DNA from: Roseiarcus sp963761435 | GTDB lineage: Bacteria > Pseudomonadota > Alphaproteobacteria > Rhizobiales > Beijerinckiaceae | Direction of reading: 5' to 3' | DNA length: 64,000 nucleotides | Assembly: GCA_963761435.1 (NCBI GenBank) | Contig: CAVXHJ010000001.1 | Location: forward strand, 558,001-622,000 | Part shown: positions 16,889-25,633 of the stretch, piece after piece | Position numbering within the stretch: the first letter of the stretch is position 1 | Layout of the letters: each line of letters begins with the position of its first letter | Made by a program: the position numbers and the translations under genes | The notes under the pieces: generated by a model | Told to the model about the DNA's origin: nothing | Databases searched by the model: none | The model's input: only the letters and a program-made list of their open reading frames with translations

Positions 16889-17851
16889 ATGACAAGGCTT
16901 ATTGATACGCTCGCTGAGCGTCCTCCGCCCGGCGCTCTGCGCCATCCCGAGAAGGCGCACCGGCCCGACCAGCCGGTTGCGCGCAAGCCGCCATGGATCC
17001 GCGTCAAGGCGCCCGGCTCGCCGGTCTATGCCGAGACGCTGAGCCTTGTGCGTGCGTTCAAGCTCACGACCGTCTGCGAGGAGGCGCGCTGTCCCAATAT
17101 CGGCGAATGCTGGGACAAGCGCCACGCGACGTTCATGATCATGGGGGATACCTGCACCCGCGCCTGCGCCTTCTGCAACGTACGCACCGGCTTGCCGGAT
17201 CGGCTCGACGAGAACGAGCCCGAGCGCGTCGCCGACGCCGTCGCCAGGCTCGGTCTCGCCCATGTCGTGGTGACCTCGGTCGACCGCGACGATCTCGCCG
17301 ACGGCGGCGCGCGGCATTTCGCCCGCACCATCGCCGCCATCCGCCGCGCCGCGCCCAAGACCACGATCGAGGTCCTGACGCCGGATTTCCTGCGCAAGGA
17401 CGGAGCGCTCGAGGCGGTGGTCGCGGCGAGGCCGGACGTCTTCAACCACAACCTCGAAACCGTGCCGTCGAAATATCTGACCGTCCGCCCGGGCGCGCGC
17501 TACTTTGCGTCGCTGAGGCTCCTGCAGCGCGCCAAGGAGCTCGACCCGTCGCTGTTCACCAAGTCGGGCGTGATGGTCGGCCTTGGCGAAGGGCGCAACG
17601 AAGTCTTGCAGATGATGGACGACATGCGCGTCGCAGACGTCGATTTCCTCACCATCGGCCAGTATCTGCAGCCGACGCCAAAGCACCATGCCGTCGAGCG
17701 CTTCGTAACGCCGGAGGAGTTCGCGGAATATTCTCAGATCGGCCTCGCCAAGGGCTTTCTGCTTGTCTCCTCGTCGCCGCTGACCCGCTCCTCGCATCAC
17801 GCCGGCGACGACTTCGCGAGGCTGAGAGCGGCGCGCGCCGCGGCGCATTGA
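16889..17851 (+). CDS. lipA: lipoyl synthase
   Basis: 320 residues. This radical-SAM enzyme inserts two sulfurs into protein-bound octanoyl groups to make lipoyl cofactors of 2-oxoacid dehydrogenases. Both [4Fe-4S] sites are present: the auxiliary cluster motif CEEARCPNIGEC (Cys63, 68, 74) and the radical-SAM motif CTRACAFC (Cys89, 93, 96). The C-terminal SSPLTRSSHHAGDDF supplies the serine that ligates the auxiliary cluster (RSS). The start is the ATG at 16889. A tRNA-Lys gene follows 68 bp downstream. Confidence 0.97.
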   Translation: MTRLIDTLAERPPPGALRHPEKAHRPDQPVARKPPWIRVKAPGSPVYAETLSLVRAFKLTTVCEEARCPNIGECWDKRHATFMIMGDTCTRACAFCNVRTGLPDRLDENEPERVADAVARLGLAHVVVTSVDRDDLADGGARHFARTIAAIRRAAPKTTIEVLTPDFLRKDGALEAVVAARPDVFNHNLETVPSKYLTVRPGARYFASLRLLQRAKELDPSLFTKSGVMVGLGEGRNEVLQMMDDMRVADVDFLTIGQYLQPTPKHHAVERFVTPEEFAEYSQIGLAKGFLLVSSSPLTRSSHHAGDDFARLRAARAAAH

Positions 17852-17865
17852 GGCCGACATTGCCG

Positions 17866-17894
17866 TTGACCCCTCCGCCGCGAGGCTGTAGGCA
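17866..17894 (+). promoter_or_regulatory. possible promoter of tRNA-Lys
   Basis: TTGACC at 17866-17871 resembles a sigma-70 -35 box. Candidate -10 boxes (TGTAGG at 17887 or TAGGCA at 17889) lie 15-17 bases downstream, and the tRNA begins about 25 bases later. The -10 is a poor match. Confidence 0.35.
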
Positions 17895-17919
17895 CGGCCC
17901 ACGCCTTCGAGCCCTAGGC

Positions 17920-17995
17920 GAGCGCGTAGCTCAATAGGTAGAGCATCTGACTTTTAATCAGAGGGTCGTGGGTTCGATTCCCACCGCGCTCACCA
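17920..17995 (+). tRNA. tRNA-Lys (anticodon TTT)
   Basis: A complete cloverleaf can be drawn. Acceptor GAGCGCG pairs with CGCGCTC. The anticodon stem TCTGA/TCAGA carries loop CTTTTAA with anticodon TTT at 17953-17955. The T arm is GTGGG TTCGATT CCCAC, followed by discriminator A and an encoded CCA (17993-17995). Genomic content becomes mosaic immediately downstream, which is typical of a tRNA used as an integration site. No integrase is present and I did not find a second copy of the tRNA 3' end in the window. Confidence 0.96.
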
Positions 17996-18084
17996 AATTA
18001 AAACAAGAGCCTACGACGGACAACGGAAGCGAAAATTTCAGATCACTTTTGGTCGGGGTATGCGCTGGGGTAACGAGCCCGTTT

Positions 18085-18678
18085 TTACTCGCACTCTTCC
18101 GACCGGCGTGAGCCCCCAAGCGTCGCAGCGATCCTGTCCTGCAAGGCCAATTCATCCTCCCTGCGGTAGCGGCCGCGCGGTAGCGGTTCGGGTGACATGG
18201 GGTTCGAGACGTAGTCGCAGAGGTTGCCCGGCGTCTCGTCGACAAACTTCGCCCAAGCCGGAATCCTTGCAAGCTCCATCATCGCCCGGTTGTGGCTGAC
18301 GCCGTAGCCCTCGCGAAGGAATAGGAAGACGGCGGCGCAGTCGGCGAGTGTCGGGAGGCTGCCCTCCTTATCCCAATGGTGTTCCAGCCGCAATTCGCGC
18401 CTATGCCGAACTCGACGTGTCCGGGCGATAGCTCGACGGAGTGCGCTTCGGTCCCGGCTTTCCTTCGGAAGGTGCTCAAGTAAACCGGCTTTGGCGAGCG
18501 CGACAAGAGCGCGGGCCACCGTTGCGTGCGACACGCGAACAAGTTCGGCAATCTGCCGCTCCGTCGTCATGACCGGCTCGCCCGGAGCCTTGTTGTAGAG
18601 GTTTACCAACGCGTCGAGCACGCTCTGCTCTGGCTTCGACAGCTTGTCGCGATACCGCACGGCGGTCGCCGACAGCAC
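18085..18678 (-). CDS. winged-helix DNA-binding protein, possibly element-borne
   Basis: About 197 residues from a GTG. The N-terminal 70 residues form a winged helix-turn-helix (TTERQIAELVRVSHATVARALVALAKAGLLEHLP). A basic segment and a helical C-terminal part (VFLFLREGYGVSHNRAMMELARIPAW) follow, ending with DELALQDRIAATLGG. The layout is reminiscent of replication- or mobility-related regulators of integrated elements, but the family is not certain. It lies on the minus strand about 90 bp from tRNA-Lys. The start is weakly supported and the N-terminus may be longer. Confidence 0.5.
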   Translation of the reverse strand: MLSATAVRYRDKLSKPEQSVLDALVNLYNKAPGEPVMTTERQIAELVRVSHATVARALVALAKAGLLEHLPKESRDRSALRRAIARTRRVRHRRELRLEHHWDKEGSLPTLADCAAVFLFLREGYGVSHNRAMMELARIPAWAKFVDETPGNLCDYVSNPMSPEPLPRGRYRREDELALQDRIAATLGGSRRSEECE

Positions 18679-19695
18679 GCAGCGATAAGGCCGCGCCTTT
18701 TTCGACCGTCGGCGAAGTGCGGCTGCGGGAATTCTTGTAGCGACGCCCTTGCGGAGAATCTCCGCTTGGCGTACCCGGCTCGTCGAGACGCCCTGCCAAG
18801 CTCTCGTTTTGAAGGCGCGCTTCCTGAGCGCTCAGGGGCGCGCCTTCTCCTTTTTGAGGCCATCGGTCACGCGGCCCTCTTCGCAGACGGAGTGCTCTTG
18901 ATCGGGTCGGCTTCGGGCCGGAGCCAACATCAGGCTTTCAGCGTAAACCGTCTCAAGGCAATCCACGACCTGGCCTGCAGAGAGAATGCCTTTTCGCGCG
19001 CAGGTTGTTGTCGATAGTCGAAAAGGCACGTCCTCTACATAAATGTTAATTGCACCAAGCGTGCCGAATCACGAATGTATCAGTCGGCGGTGTTGGGTTG
19101 CCAGGGTCCCCGGCAGTCAAGTCCACCGCTAATCCCCCGGCGGCGCGGGGCGCTATTCGCGACGAAGCAAGATGGATCAGCTTGATCATTCTGGACGGGC
19201 GCCCCAACGTCGCTCAGCCGGCCCGCCTCACCGAACCCGATTCCTCGGTGGTCCTGGCAATCTCGCCCGCAATTGGGTCCCGCATTTCCCTAGTGCCGGA
19301 TGGTGCTGACAAACGATGGCTGCGGGTGACGATGGTGGGCGCGTCAGGCAATTGGGGGGTAAATCGACCGATCGTTTTTCGTCGAGTGATCGTTAAATGG
19401 GCGACGACAGACATCGGGCCCACAATAGCACCGACCGGGGACGCGAACCGAGGAACTCGTTCACGCCTCGAAGGGAGGTGGTCGAAATTCGAGAGACCGA
19501 ACTGTTTCGCGGAGAATGTCGACCGGCTCGCTCCCAACTCCGAAGCCAACGCTCGATTCGAGGCGCTGGTTGGTCGCCGTGCCCCGATGGCGAGCGCTTA
19601 TGACAAGTCAGTAGAGCACCTGGATGGCCAGGATCACTCCAGCGAAACACGACACAGGATGCGAGATCTTGGATAGTCGGCCGTGAAGAACGCAA
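18679..19695. other. about 1 kb without a credible gene
   Basis: Both strands have open frames of 60-208 codons (the largest at 19050-19676 plus), but none shows domain motifs, a ribosome site or convincing composition. GC content is slightly lower and stop codons are more frequent than in the flanks. Best read as decayed or intergenic DNA between tRNA-Lys and the IS5-type remnant. Confidence 0.45.
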
Positions 19696-21045
19696 TCAGG
19701 CCGGTTTGAGCGAGCTGTGGTGAGTGGCGGCGGGGTTGAGGGCGGCGAGGATCGCGGACAACAAGAGAGCCAGCCATTCGAGGAGGCGTCTGAAGTTGTA
19801 TCCGGCGGCGGCGAGGACGGCGTTGGCGGCGTCGCCGTGGGTTCCGGCGAGGTAATTTCGGCCCATGCGGTGCTCGGCCTTGGCGTGGTCGATGACCGGT
19901 TCGACCCGCCGACCGGCGGCGGAGTTCACGTTTGATGGTCTCGGTGACGCGACGTCTCTGGCCTGAGATGTAGACCTTGAACTTGTGGTCGGGCGGGGCG
20001 TTGTGGCCGCGGTAGCCACGGTCGGCGACGATGCGGGTGAGGTTGGCGCCCGCCGATCTGTGTCTCGATCTCCGGGATCACGGCGGCCAGCGTATGGCCG
20101 TCATAAGGGTTGCCCGGCAGCGTCTTGGCGTGGGCGATGAACTGGCCGCCCGTGGAGCGATGGAGGGTGGTGGCGAGCGAAACCTTGACGCCGAACTCGT
20201 AAGGGCGATGGGCCTTGCCCTTGCCGATGCATTCGACCTCGGGCGCGTGCAGCGAATAGATCTTTTTCCCGCGCTGATGCTGGCGCTGCTCGCGCACCCG
20301 GCGGGCGAGCATCAGCGGATGGGCGAAAACGCTCTCCAGTTCAGCCTCGCCCTCGATCTTGCGCACGATGTCGCGAATGATCCGGCCGAGATAGGTTCGG
20401 ATCGTCTTCAGCGCCCGGTTGGCGCGCTTGAACTGCTTGGCGTGGGCGTAGCGCTGATGGGCGATCAGAGCATGTTTGCCGACCCGCTCATAGGACTGGC
20501 GTAAGCTCACGCCGGTCTTCCTCGCCAGCTTCACCAGCCGTTCCCGCGCCCGATGCATGAGCCTGGCGTCGGTCGGAAAGGCGACCGCCTTGGGCTGAAC
20601 GGTGGTGTCCACAATCACCTTGGAGAAGTCGGCGGGCCTAGCCGCGCCGGTGCGCGTCGCCACCGACAGGCTCTCCTGGATCAGCGCCACGAGCTTCTCC
20701 TCCCCCATCCGCTGGCGCCAGCGCGTCAGCGACGAGCGGTCGAAGGTCAGCTTGTGCAGGAAGAACTCCTCGCCGCAGAACAGCTGGTAATAGGGGTTCT
20801 CGATCCAGCGCGCGCATAGATCCTCATCGGAGAGATTGTGCATATGCTTGAGGATCGAAACCCCCGCCATCAGCCGCGTCGGCAGCGGCGGGTGTCCGGC
20901 CTTGTCGGAATAGACCGCGCCGAACCGCGCCTCGAGAAAGCGCCAGTCGATCGCTGGCCAGCGGGTGATCGAGGTCGACGATCTGGTCGAGCCGGGCCCG
21001 GAAGAGATCGTTCTGCCCGCTGTCCCGCCGCTCCTTGGGCCGCAT
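19696..21045 (-). pseudogene. IS5-type transposase, multiply frameshifted
   Basis: A whole transposase can be assembled only by joining frames. It starts at 21045 (MRPKERRDSGQNDLF). A frame change near 20960 loses a few codons after HPLA, and the main frame then covers WRFLEARFGAVYSDKAGHP through VIVDTTVQPKAV and YEFGVKVSLATTLHR. One extra G near 20053 shifts out of IVADRGYRGH, and another extra G near 19910 precedes VEPVIDHAKAEHRMGRNYL, which runs to the stop at 19696. The DDE residues are in VIVDTT, IVADRGY and the VEPVIDHAKAE region. Three lesions mean the copy is inactive. Terminal inverted repeats were not found. Confidence 0.8.
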
Positions 21046-21513
21046 CGAATCACCCTCCGCCAAGCCGACGGAGAAGACAGAATCACGCCCGAACCAGCGG
21101 ATCAATTTGCAAGAAAGCAAGCCGACAGACGCCGCTTTCTTGCAAATGCAATGACCCACCGATCCCCGGAAACACCTCAAAAATCAGGCGACTTCGGATA
21201 GTTCACGGACGATTGGATATGCCTTACCTTCCGAACTCGCTTCAGGCCGGGGACCGCGGATCTGAGCTGCCCTCGATCTCATCAATTCTCTCAGCATCAC
21301 CTTCTTGCGTGAGACAGATCGCCATCGGCTCATCGCGATTCACGCGCCGTCTGGAGAAAAGAGGAGAGAAGAGGAGAGGAGAGGAGATTGATGCTCGTCC
21401 TTCCCCGGCAGACGGAAGTCAGGACTTCGGGACGGGACCGACACTGCCCACGCTCCTCCCTTTGGGCGTGCGGTTTTCACCTCCTCTCCTCTCCTCTCCT
21501 CGATCGATTTCAT
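21046..21513. other. intergenic region with long GA/CT tracts
   Basis: No gene is supported between the IS5-type remnant and the Tad-like gene. The notable content is the purine-rich tract at 21352-21387 and the pyrimidine tract at 21477-21501, annotated separately as an inverted repeat. Confidence 0.6.
21366..21501. repeat. GA-rich inverted repeat flanking a 94-bp loop
   Basis: The left arm at 21366-21386 is made of GGAGA-type units. The right arm at 21481-21501 is its reverse complement with one mismatch in 21 (the inner 16 bases, 21371-21386, match perfectly). The right arm ends 12 bp past the stop of the Tad-like gene (minus strand). It could form a long cruciform or mRNA hairpin, and the homopurine tracts could also form a triplex. 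Confidence 0.7.
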
Positions 21514-23346
21514 CTAACGGTACAGCTGGACGAGATTGAAGATTCTCGCGTTGTCGGCCGGAACAACCAAACCGGTGATCTCTCCATAGAGATTGCCATC
21601 ATTGAGGGCGCTGTATGGCTGGGTCAGGAAGAGCTTGCCGAAGGCGGCCACCGGGGTCGAGGAGGACGCGCCAGCGTCGGCAATGTTGCCGAGAGCGGTT
21701 TGAGCGAGACAGTTGATGATCGGCACGATCAGGTTGCGGCGATCGACGCCGCCGGTCGTTGTGTCGATGCCGACGATTCCGTTTGAGCCGGCGCAATACG
21801 GGGTGCCGCTCTCGGTCTGAAACTTGCCCGTCGGGTTTCCGACGCCCTGCGGATCCGGTTGGCCGTTGCTCGCCCAGCCATTTCTTCCAGACCAGTCGGC
21901 GAATCCTCCCGCCGTCGTTGCCTGACTAATTTCGTAGCGATAGACTTGGTAGCGGCTGACGCTCGTCTGGCCGGGCGCCCCGCAGACGCCGCCAAGCGCC
22001 GCTCCAACGTCCGCGGCAGACGGGCCATGGGGATGATTGATGCCCCAATAGTCGGCGCAATCCCACTCCCCGTCGCCTTGGGTGCCGCCAAGGCCCGAGA
22101 AGGCGTTGTCTTGCGGCAATCCGCTTGTCGTCCATTCGATCGTCAGGCCGACCGAAGCTTGCGTCCCGGTAGACTGGGACGAAACCGTAAGGCTTGTACC
22201 AGCGGCGCTTGTCACGGAGACAGGATTATCCGCGCTACTCATGAGGAAACCGGTGGAGTCGACAATCGGCTCCCCCGCCGCTACGCCGAACACGCTCGCA
22301 ACGTCGGTTACGGTCGGAGAACCTGTGGTCACCGAGCCAGTGGTTCGGCTGGAAGGGTAGATGTAGTAAACGGTCCAGGTGCTGGCCGGCGCTGCGGCGC
22401 ACCAATCGACCACGTTCGACCTCGCTCCCGGCAGGTAACCCTTTCGAACGTTGATGGCCGGCGCATTGGCGCTGGTCCGAGGGGTTGGAGGATTCTGATT
22501 GTAGATGTCGAACCGCGTGTCGAAGTACGGCTCGACCGCGTTGGTGTTGCCCACGGCGAGGCTCGCGCCGGCGTCGCTGTAGCAGGCCCCGCCGCCGGCC
22601 ACGTTTCTCGCCATGCAGGCGGCGTTGTCGCAGCCGTCGGGCGTATTGAGCCAGCCGAAGTGGCCAGGACCAATTCCATTTCGGTTGAGCTTGAGTTGGC
22701 GCCTCAGGATCGCAGGATTGTCGATGGCGGAATTGAGGGCCGCCGTCGCTTGCGCGTCGGTCATCGCGCCTCCGCTCGCCTCGTAGGGGTTGCAGATGAA
22801 GATCGGCGCAACTGAGCAGACGGTCGTTCCACCGAAGCCGGCCGCGGCCTCTGCGCCGACGGCGAATCCTCCTGTCGAAACATTCGCCAGAAATGATGCT
22901 GGGAGTATGGTGGAGAAAGTCTGCGGCGTGACCCTCACGGCGAGGTATTTCGCATCGGAGTCCCCGGAGGCCTCGGTTCCTGCGATCCCATCGCTCGCCG
23001 CCGCAAGGCTCGAATAGAAGGTGAACTTATAGGTCAGCGTTGGCGACGACCCGACCCCGAACAATGTGTTGGGCGATTTGGTCGATGCGTACGCGTTCGC
23101 CATCGCCGACTGCGCCCGCGCCTCGGCGCCTGAGTGCTTGTTGAGCTCGCGAGCGCCGGCGAGCGCGAGACTGTCCGCAGCGGCTTGCATCTGCGTCTGC
23201 AAGCTCATCCGGCGCGACAGATCGACGGCCAGCAATGCAAAGCCGACAAGCACCGGCAACATCACTGCGACATACGGCGCCATCAGCCCATCGTGATCGC
23301 GCCACAGAGCCGATGCGGACCGGACCAAAGTCCTCTTCGCGTTCAT
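21514..23346 (-). CDS. Tad-domain (TadG-like) pilus-assembly protein
   Basis: 610 residues. The N-terminal DHDGLMAPYVAVMLPVLVGFALLAVDLSRRMSLQTQMQAAADSLALAGARELN segment is the Tad/TadE-G domain: a single membrane helix followed by the conserved QxxADxAALAGA-like sequence. The rest is a large extracytoplasmic region with many cysteines. Around residues 340-400 (GSVTTGSPTVTDVASVFGVAAGEPIVDST, then AGTSLTVSSQ) it reads as a small beta-sandwich repeat often seen in phage and adhesin proteins. TadG-type proteins belong to the Flp/Tad pilus machinery, but no other tad gene is present here. The start is the ATG at 23346. Confidence 0.75.
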   Translation of the reverse strand: MNAKRTLVRSASALWRDHDGLMAPYVAVMLPVLVGFALLAVDLSRRMSLQTQMQAAADSLALAGARELNKHSGAEARAQSAMANAYASTKSPNTLFGVGSSPTLTYKFTFYSSLAAASDGIAGTEASGDSDAKYLAVRVTPQTFSTILPASFLANVSTGGFAVGAEAAAGFGGTTVCSVAPIFICNPYEASGGAMTDAQATAALNSAIDNPAILRRQLKLNRNGIGPGHFGWLNTPDGCDNAACMARNVAGGGACYSDAGASLAVGNTNAVEPYFDTRFDIYNQNPPTPRTSANAPAINVRKGYLPGARSNVVDWCAAAPASTWTVYYIYPSSRTTGSVTTGSPTVTDVASVFGVAAGEPIVDSTGFLMSSADNPVSVTSAAGTSLTVSSQSTGTQASVGLTIEWTTSGLPQDNAFSGLGGTQGDGEWDCADYWGINHPHGPSAADVGAALGGVCGAPGQTSVSRYQVYRYEISQATTAGGFADWSGRNGWASNGQPDPQGVGNPTGKFQTESGTPYCAGSNGIVGIDTTTGGVDRRNLIVPIINCLAQTALGNIADAGASSSTPVAAFGKLFLTQPYSALNDGNLYGEITGLVVPADNARIFNLVQLYR

Positions 23347-23395
23347 CGACCCCGCGTTTAGAGCATGATGCGAATTGTTGGAACCACGTCCTCAT

Positions 23396-23426
23396 TTGCT
23401 ACCCCGGATCAAGTCAGGGGTAGCAA
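23396..23426. repeat. perfect 10-bp palindromic hairpin
   Basis: TTGCTACCCC at 23396-23405 pairs with GGGGTAGCAA at 23417-23426 around 11 bases. It lies between the cdh-like stop and the Tad-like start on the minus strand. There is no T-tract, so it is more like a dispersed palindrome (CCCCGGATCAAGTCNGGGG type) than a simple terminator, although it could end cdh transcripts. Confidence 0.55.
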
Positions 23427-23506
23427 TCGGGGGAGTGTTGCGTCTAAGGCCGATGTGCCCCTTTGTCAAAGCAGCTGGAGCAACGGGCTGCTCCTCAGCT
23501 GTCTGA

Positions 23507-24271
23507 TTATTGCCTACAACGCGATCTTGAATAGTCGAGGAAGTCCTCCGCCGAGAACTTGCCGAGGGGGTTGTCGTATGAAGCAAGCAGGATAAAGCCC
23601 TCACGCCCGTCGGAAAGCCTGGTTGCCGCGACGGCGAGCGTCAACTGTGATCTGTCCTTGGACTGTTTGGGCCACGCCTCGGCCGCGAGGCGAAAAGGAT
23701 TTAGGCCGGCGAGATTTTCCGCGCCGATCAGGCGCCCCCAGAATTCCAGCCCATGGAATGGCCTTCCAAGCGGAAGCCAATCACTGTCGGACAGCGCCGG
23801 AACCAAGCCGCCAATACTTCGGCGCGCCGCCGCAGTGAGGCAACCGATATGAACGTGGAGCTGATCCTGTGTCCGCGCTTGACGCGAGTTGACCGCGAGA
23901 ACGATCTCGTCACGCGCAATCGGCCTTTGGTCCGCGCTGTCGAGAAAGTTGCGAGCGCTCCAAGCGTCTTCGAAATAATTTGGCGCATCCAAGGCCTGGA
24001 GGGACGGATCCTCGACGCCGATAATTCTTTTCGTGGGCGCAAGAATAAGATCCGAGGCGGAGAATGGCGGCCGCAGGATCGCGTAGCCTCGCTCGCTTCC
24101 ACCCATAATATTGACAGCGAGGCACGGGAAAGCGCTGCCGGTCACTGCGTGGTTGATCAGACACGCCTGAACGACCCGCCAAAGAGCGCCCCGACCCACG
24201 CCGGCAATCGCCGCGTGGGTCGAAAACGCGAGGGCCGCTGCTACACACAGGATCCTCGGTACTCGCGACAA
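23507..24271 (-). CDS. cdh: CDP-diacylglycerol pyrophosphatase
   Basis: 254 residues. It hydrolyses CDP-diacylglycerol to phosphatidate and CMP, at the membrane facing the periplasm. Family features are visible: an N-terminal hydrophobic signal/anchor, ALWRVVQACLIN, a cysteine pair, ILAPTKRIIGVEDPSL, NYFEDAWSARNFL, NSRQARTQDQLHVHIGCL with the HxHxG catalytic motif (His139, His141), and the ending ILLASYDN. The start is a TTG at 24271, with AAAGG about eight bases upstream; no better ATG is in frame upstream. It is a lone gene between the Tad-like gene and the Hint-domain gene. Confidence 0.85.
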   Translation of the reverse strand: MSRVPRILCVAAALAFSTHAAIAGVGRGALWRVVQACLINHAVTGSAFPCLAVNIMGGSERGYAILRPPFSASDLILAPTKRIIGVEDPSLQALDAPNYFEDAWSARNFLDSADQRPIARDEIVLAVNSRQARTQDQLHVHIGCLTAAARRSIGGLVPALSDSDWLPLGRPFHGLEFWGRLIGAENLAGLNPFRLAAEAWPKQSKDRSQLTLAVAATRLSDGREGFILLASYDNPLGKFSAEDFLDYSRSRCRQ

Positions 24272-24498
24272 GGCTCAGCCTTTTTCAGTCGGCGAATACC
24301 GTTCCACGACGTTCCGTAAAGTCCGGCCGCCGCATTCGGGCGCCCATTTGACGTGGCGTCGGCGCCCTCCAACTTTTCTGATAATTCACTATCGCAATCC
24401 AAGCCTTGGAAGTGCCTCGGGCGTCCATCATTGTTGCCGCCGAGAAGGCCCCTATCGACGCGTAGCGCTGGGCAGGGCTCCGTTAGACGCCCTTGCGC

Positions 24499-25315
24499 CT
24501 AACCTGTGAGCGCTGGTTGCCGCGCGAGCATGTCGGCGCGCTCTTCGAGGCGATCGCGGATCATGTCGATGCGCTCGCGACGATCCAGCCAAGGAGAGAT
24601 AGCACTGCGGATCCTCGACTTCAGTTCGCCGCGTCCCCCGCCATAGGAAACGCGCGGAGCGCAGGGAGTCTCTTCCTCCTTTGGAGTTCCAAATCGGCGG
24701 AAATAGTCGGCGAAGTTAATCGCGCCTTCTTCGACCTTCAAAAGCGTCTCGACAGGCGCCCCTTCGGCGTAGATTACGTCGTGGATTTCAAGCTTGACGT
24801 TGAAGAACTCAAGTTCGTCGTATTCGCGCGCGTCATCGCGGGTGATCGTGATGCCGTTGACCAGGCAGCCGACGGGAATCAGCAGCCCGTCGAGGAAAAG
24901 CGCGTGCCCGCTCGTCACAAGGAGGTCGGCGTTCGGGACGTCGGGCGCGAGGGCCGACCGAGCGATCCGAACCGGCAGAACGTCCGTCACCCAGGGTTTG
25001 GACGGCTCGCTCTTCTTCAGGGGATAGCGTCCGATCCATTGGATCGGTTGAATCCCGCCGAACATTGTCGGAAGGAGGTCACCGTCCATCAGAACTCTCG
25101 ACTTTTCGATCGCCGTCGACAGTCCGAATCGTCGTGCCCGCCAGGAAACACTTGCAGAGAATGCGAGCCGCGGGAGTCGAGCACACAACCGCCGGAACGG
25201 CGCGAGCTGGCGCCACCCGGGCCAAAACTGCAGGGGTCAGGATTGCCCCCATCTTCATGACGTTGCGGCGGGTCCGCTGCTTCGCCAAGCCCGAAATTTC
25301 TAGCTCGTCCGTCAC
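24499..25315 (-). pseudogene. Hint-domain protein with Tat-like N-terminus, +1 frameshift
   Basis: The first frame (GTG 25315, AAGG upstream) carries an RRNVMKMGAILTPAVL twin-arginine-like signal and CFLAGTTIRTVDGDRKVE, the start of a Hint (Hedgehog/intein-type) domain with its N-terminal Cys. It stops early at 25079. The second frame continues LMDGDLLPTMFGGIQPIQWIGRYPL, DLLVTSGHALFLDGLLIPVG, LEFFNVKLEIHDVIYAEGAPVETL and a helical tail to 24499. Removing one T at 25092-25097 (GAACTC on the plus strand) gives KVESLMDGDLL and a continuous protein of about 270 residues. Hint domains cleave or splice peptide bonds; the family here is uncharacterised to my knowledge. The gene is likely intact if the lesion is an artefact. 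Confidence 0.75.
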
Positions 25316-25633
25316 GTTCTGCCTTCCAGCAGTCCCAAAAATGTACCTAGCGCACCACGTGCAACTTGTCTAGTGAGTAATTGCACCCATAGCCTGCATT
25401 GGGTTGTATCAGCTGAATTGTTTCTTCACGGTGGGACGCTGACGCTGGGGGCGAGCCTGACGGACTTCGATCGGCTACTTAGCCCTTGGTCCAGTGTCGG
25501 AGCCGATCTCGAGCCGGGATATTTTCGCCTTGGGCCAGGTCCAGTTCACCGCGGAATTGACGTCGCCTGTTTTCCTCGGGAAAGGCGCGGAAAGGCGGCG
25601 CGCGCAGGGAGCAACGAATAGCGAACACCGTCA
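25316..25633. other. 318-bp gap between NRPS stop and Hint gene
   Basis: No gene, repeat or regulatory element was recognised. Open frames on the plus strand here (25373-25621, 25494-26111) overlap the NRPS and look like shadows. Confidence 0.45.

Noticed and set aside
16874..17902. 342-codon minus-strand frame over lipA
   Set aside because: Antisense shadow of lipA with no recognisable protein features.
19050..19676. 208-codon plus-strand frame between tRNA-Lys and the IS5-type remnant
   Set aside because: No motifs, no ribosome site, irregular composition; a competing antisense frame is equally poor.
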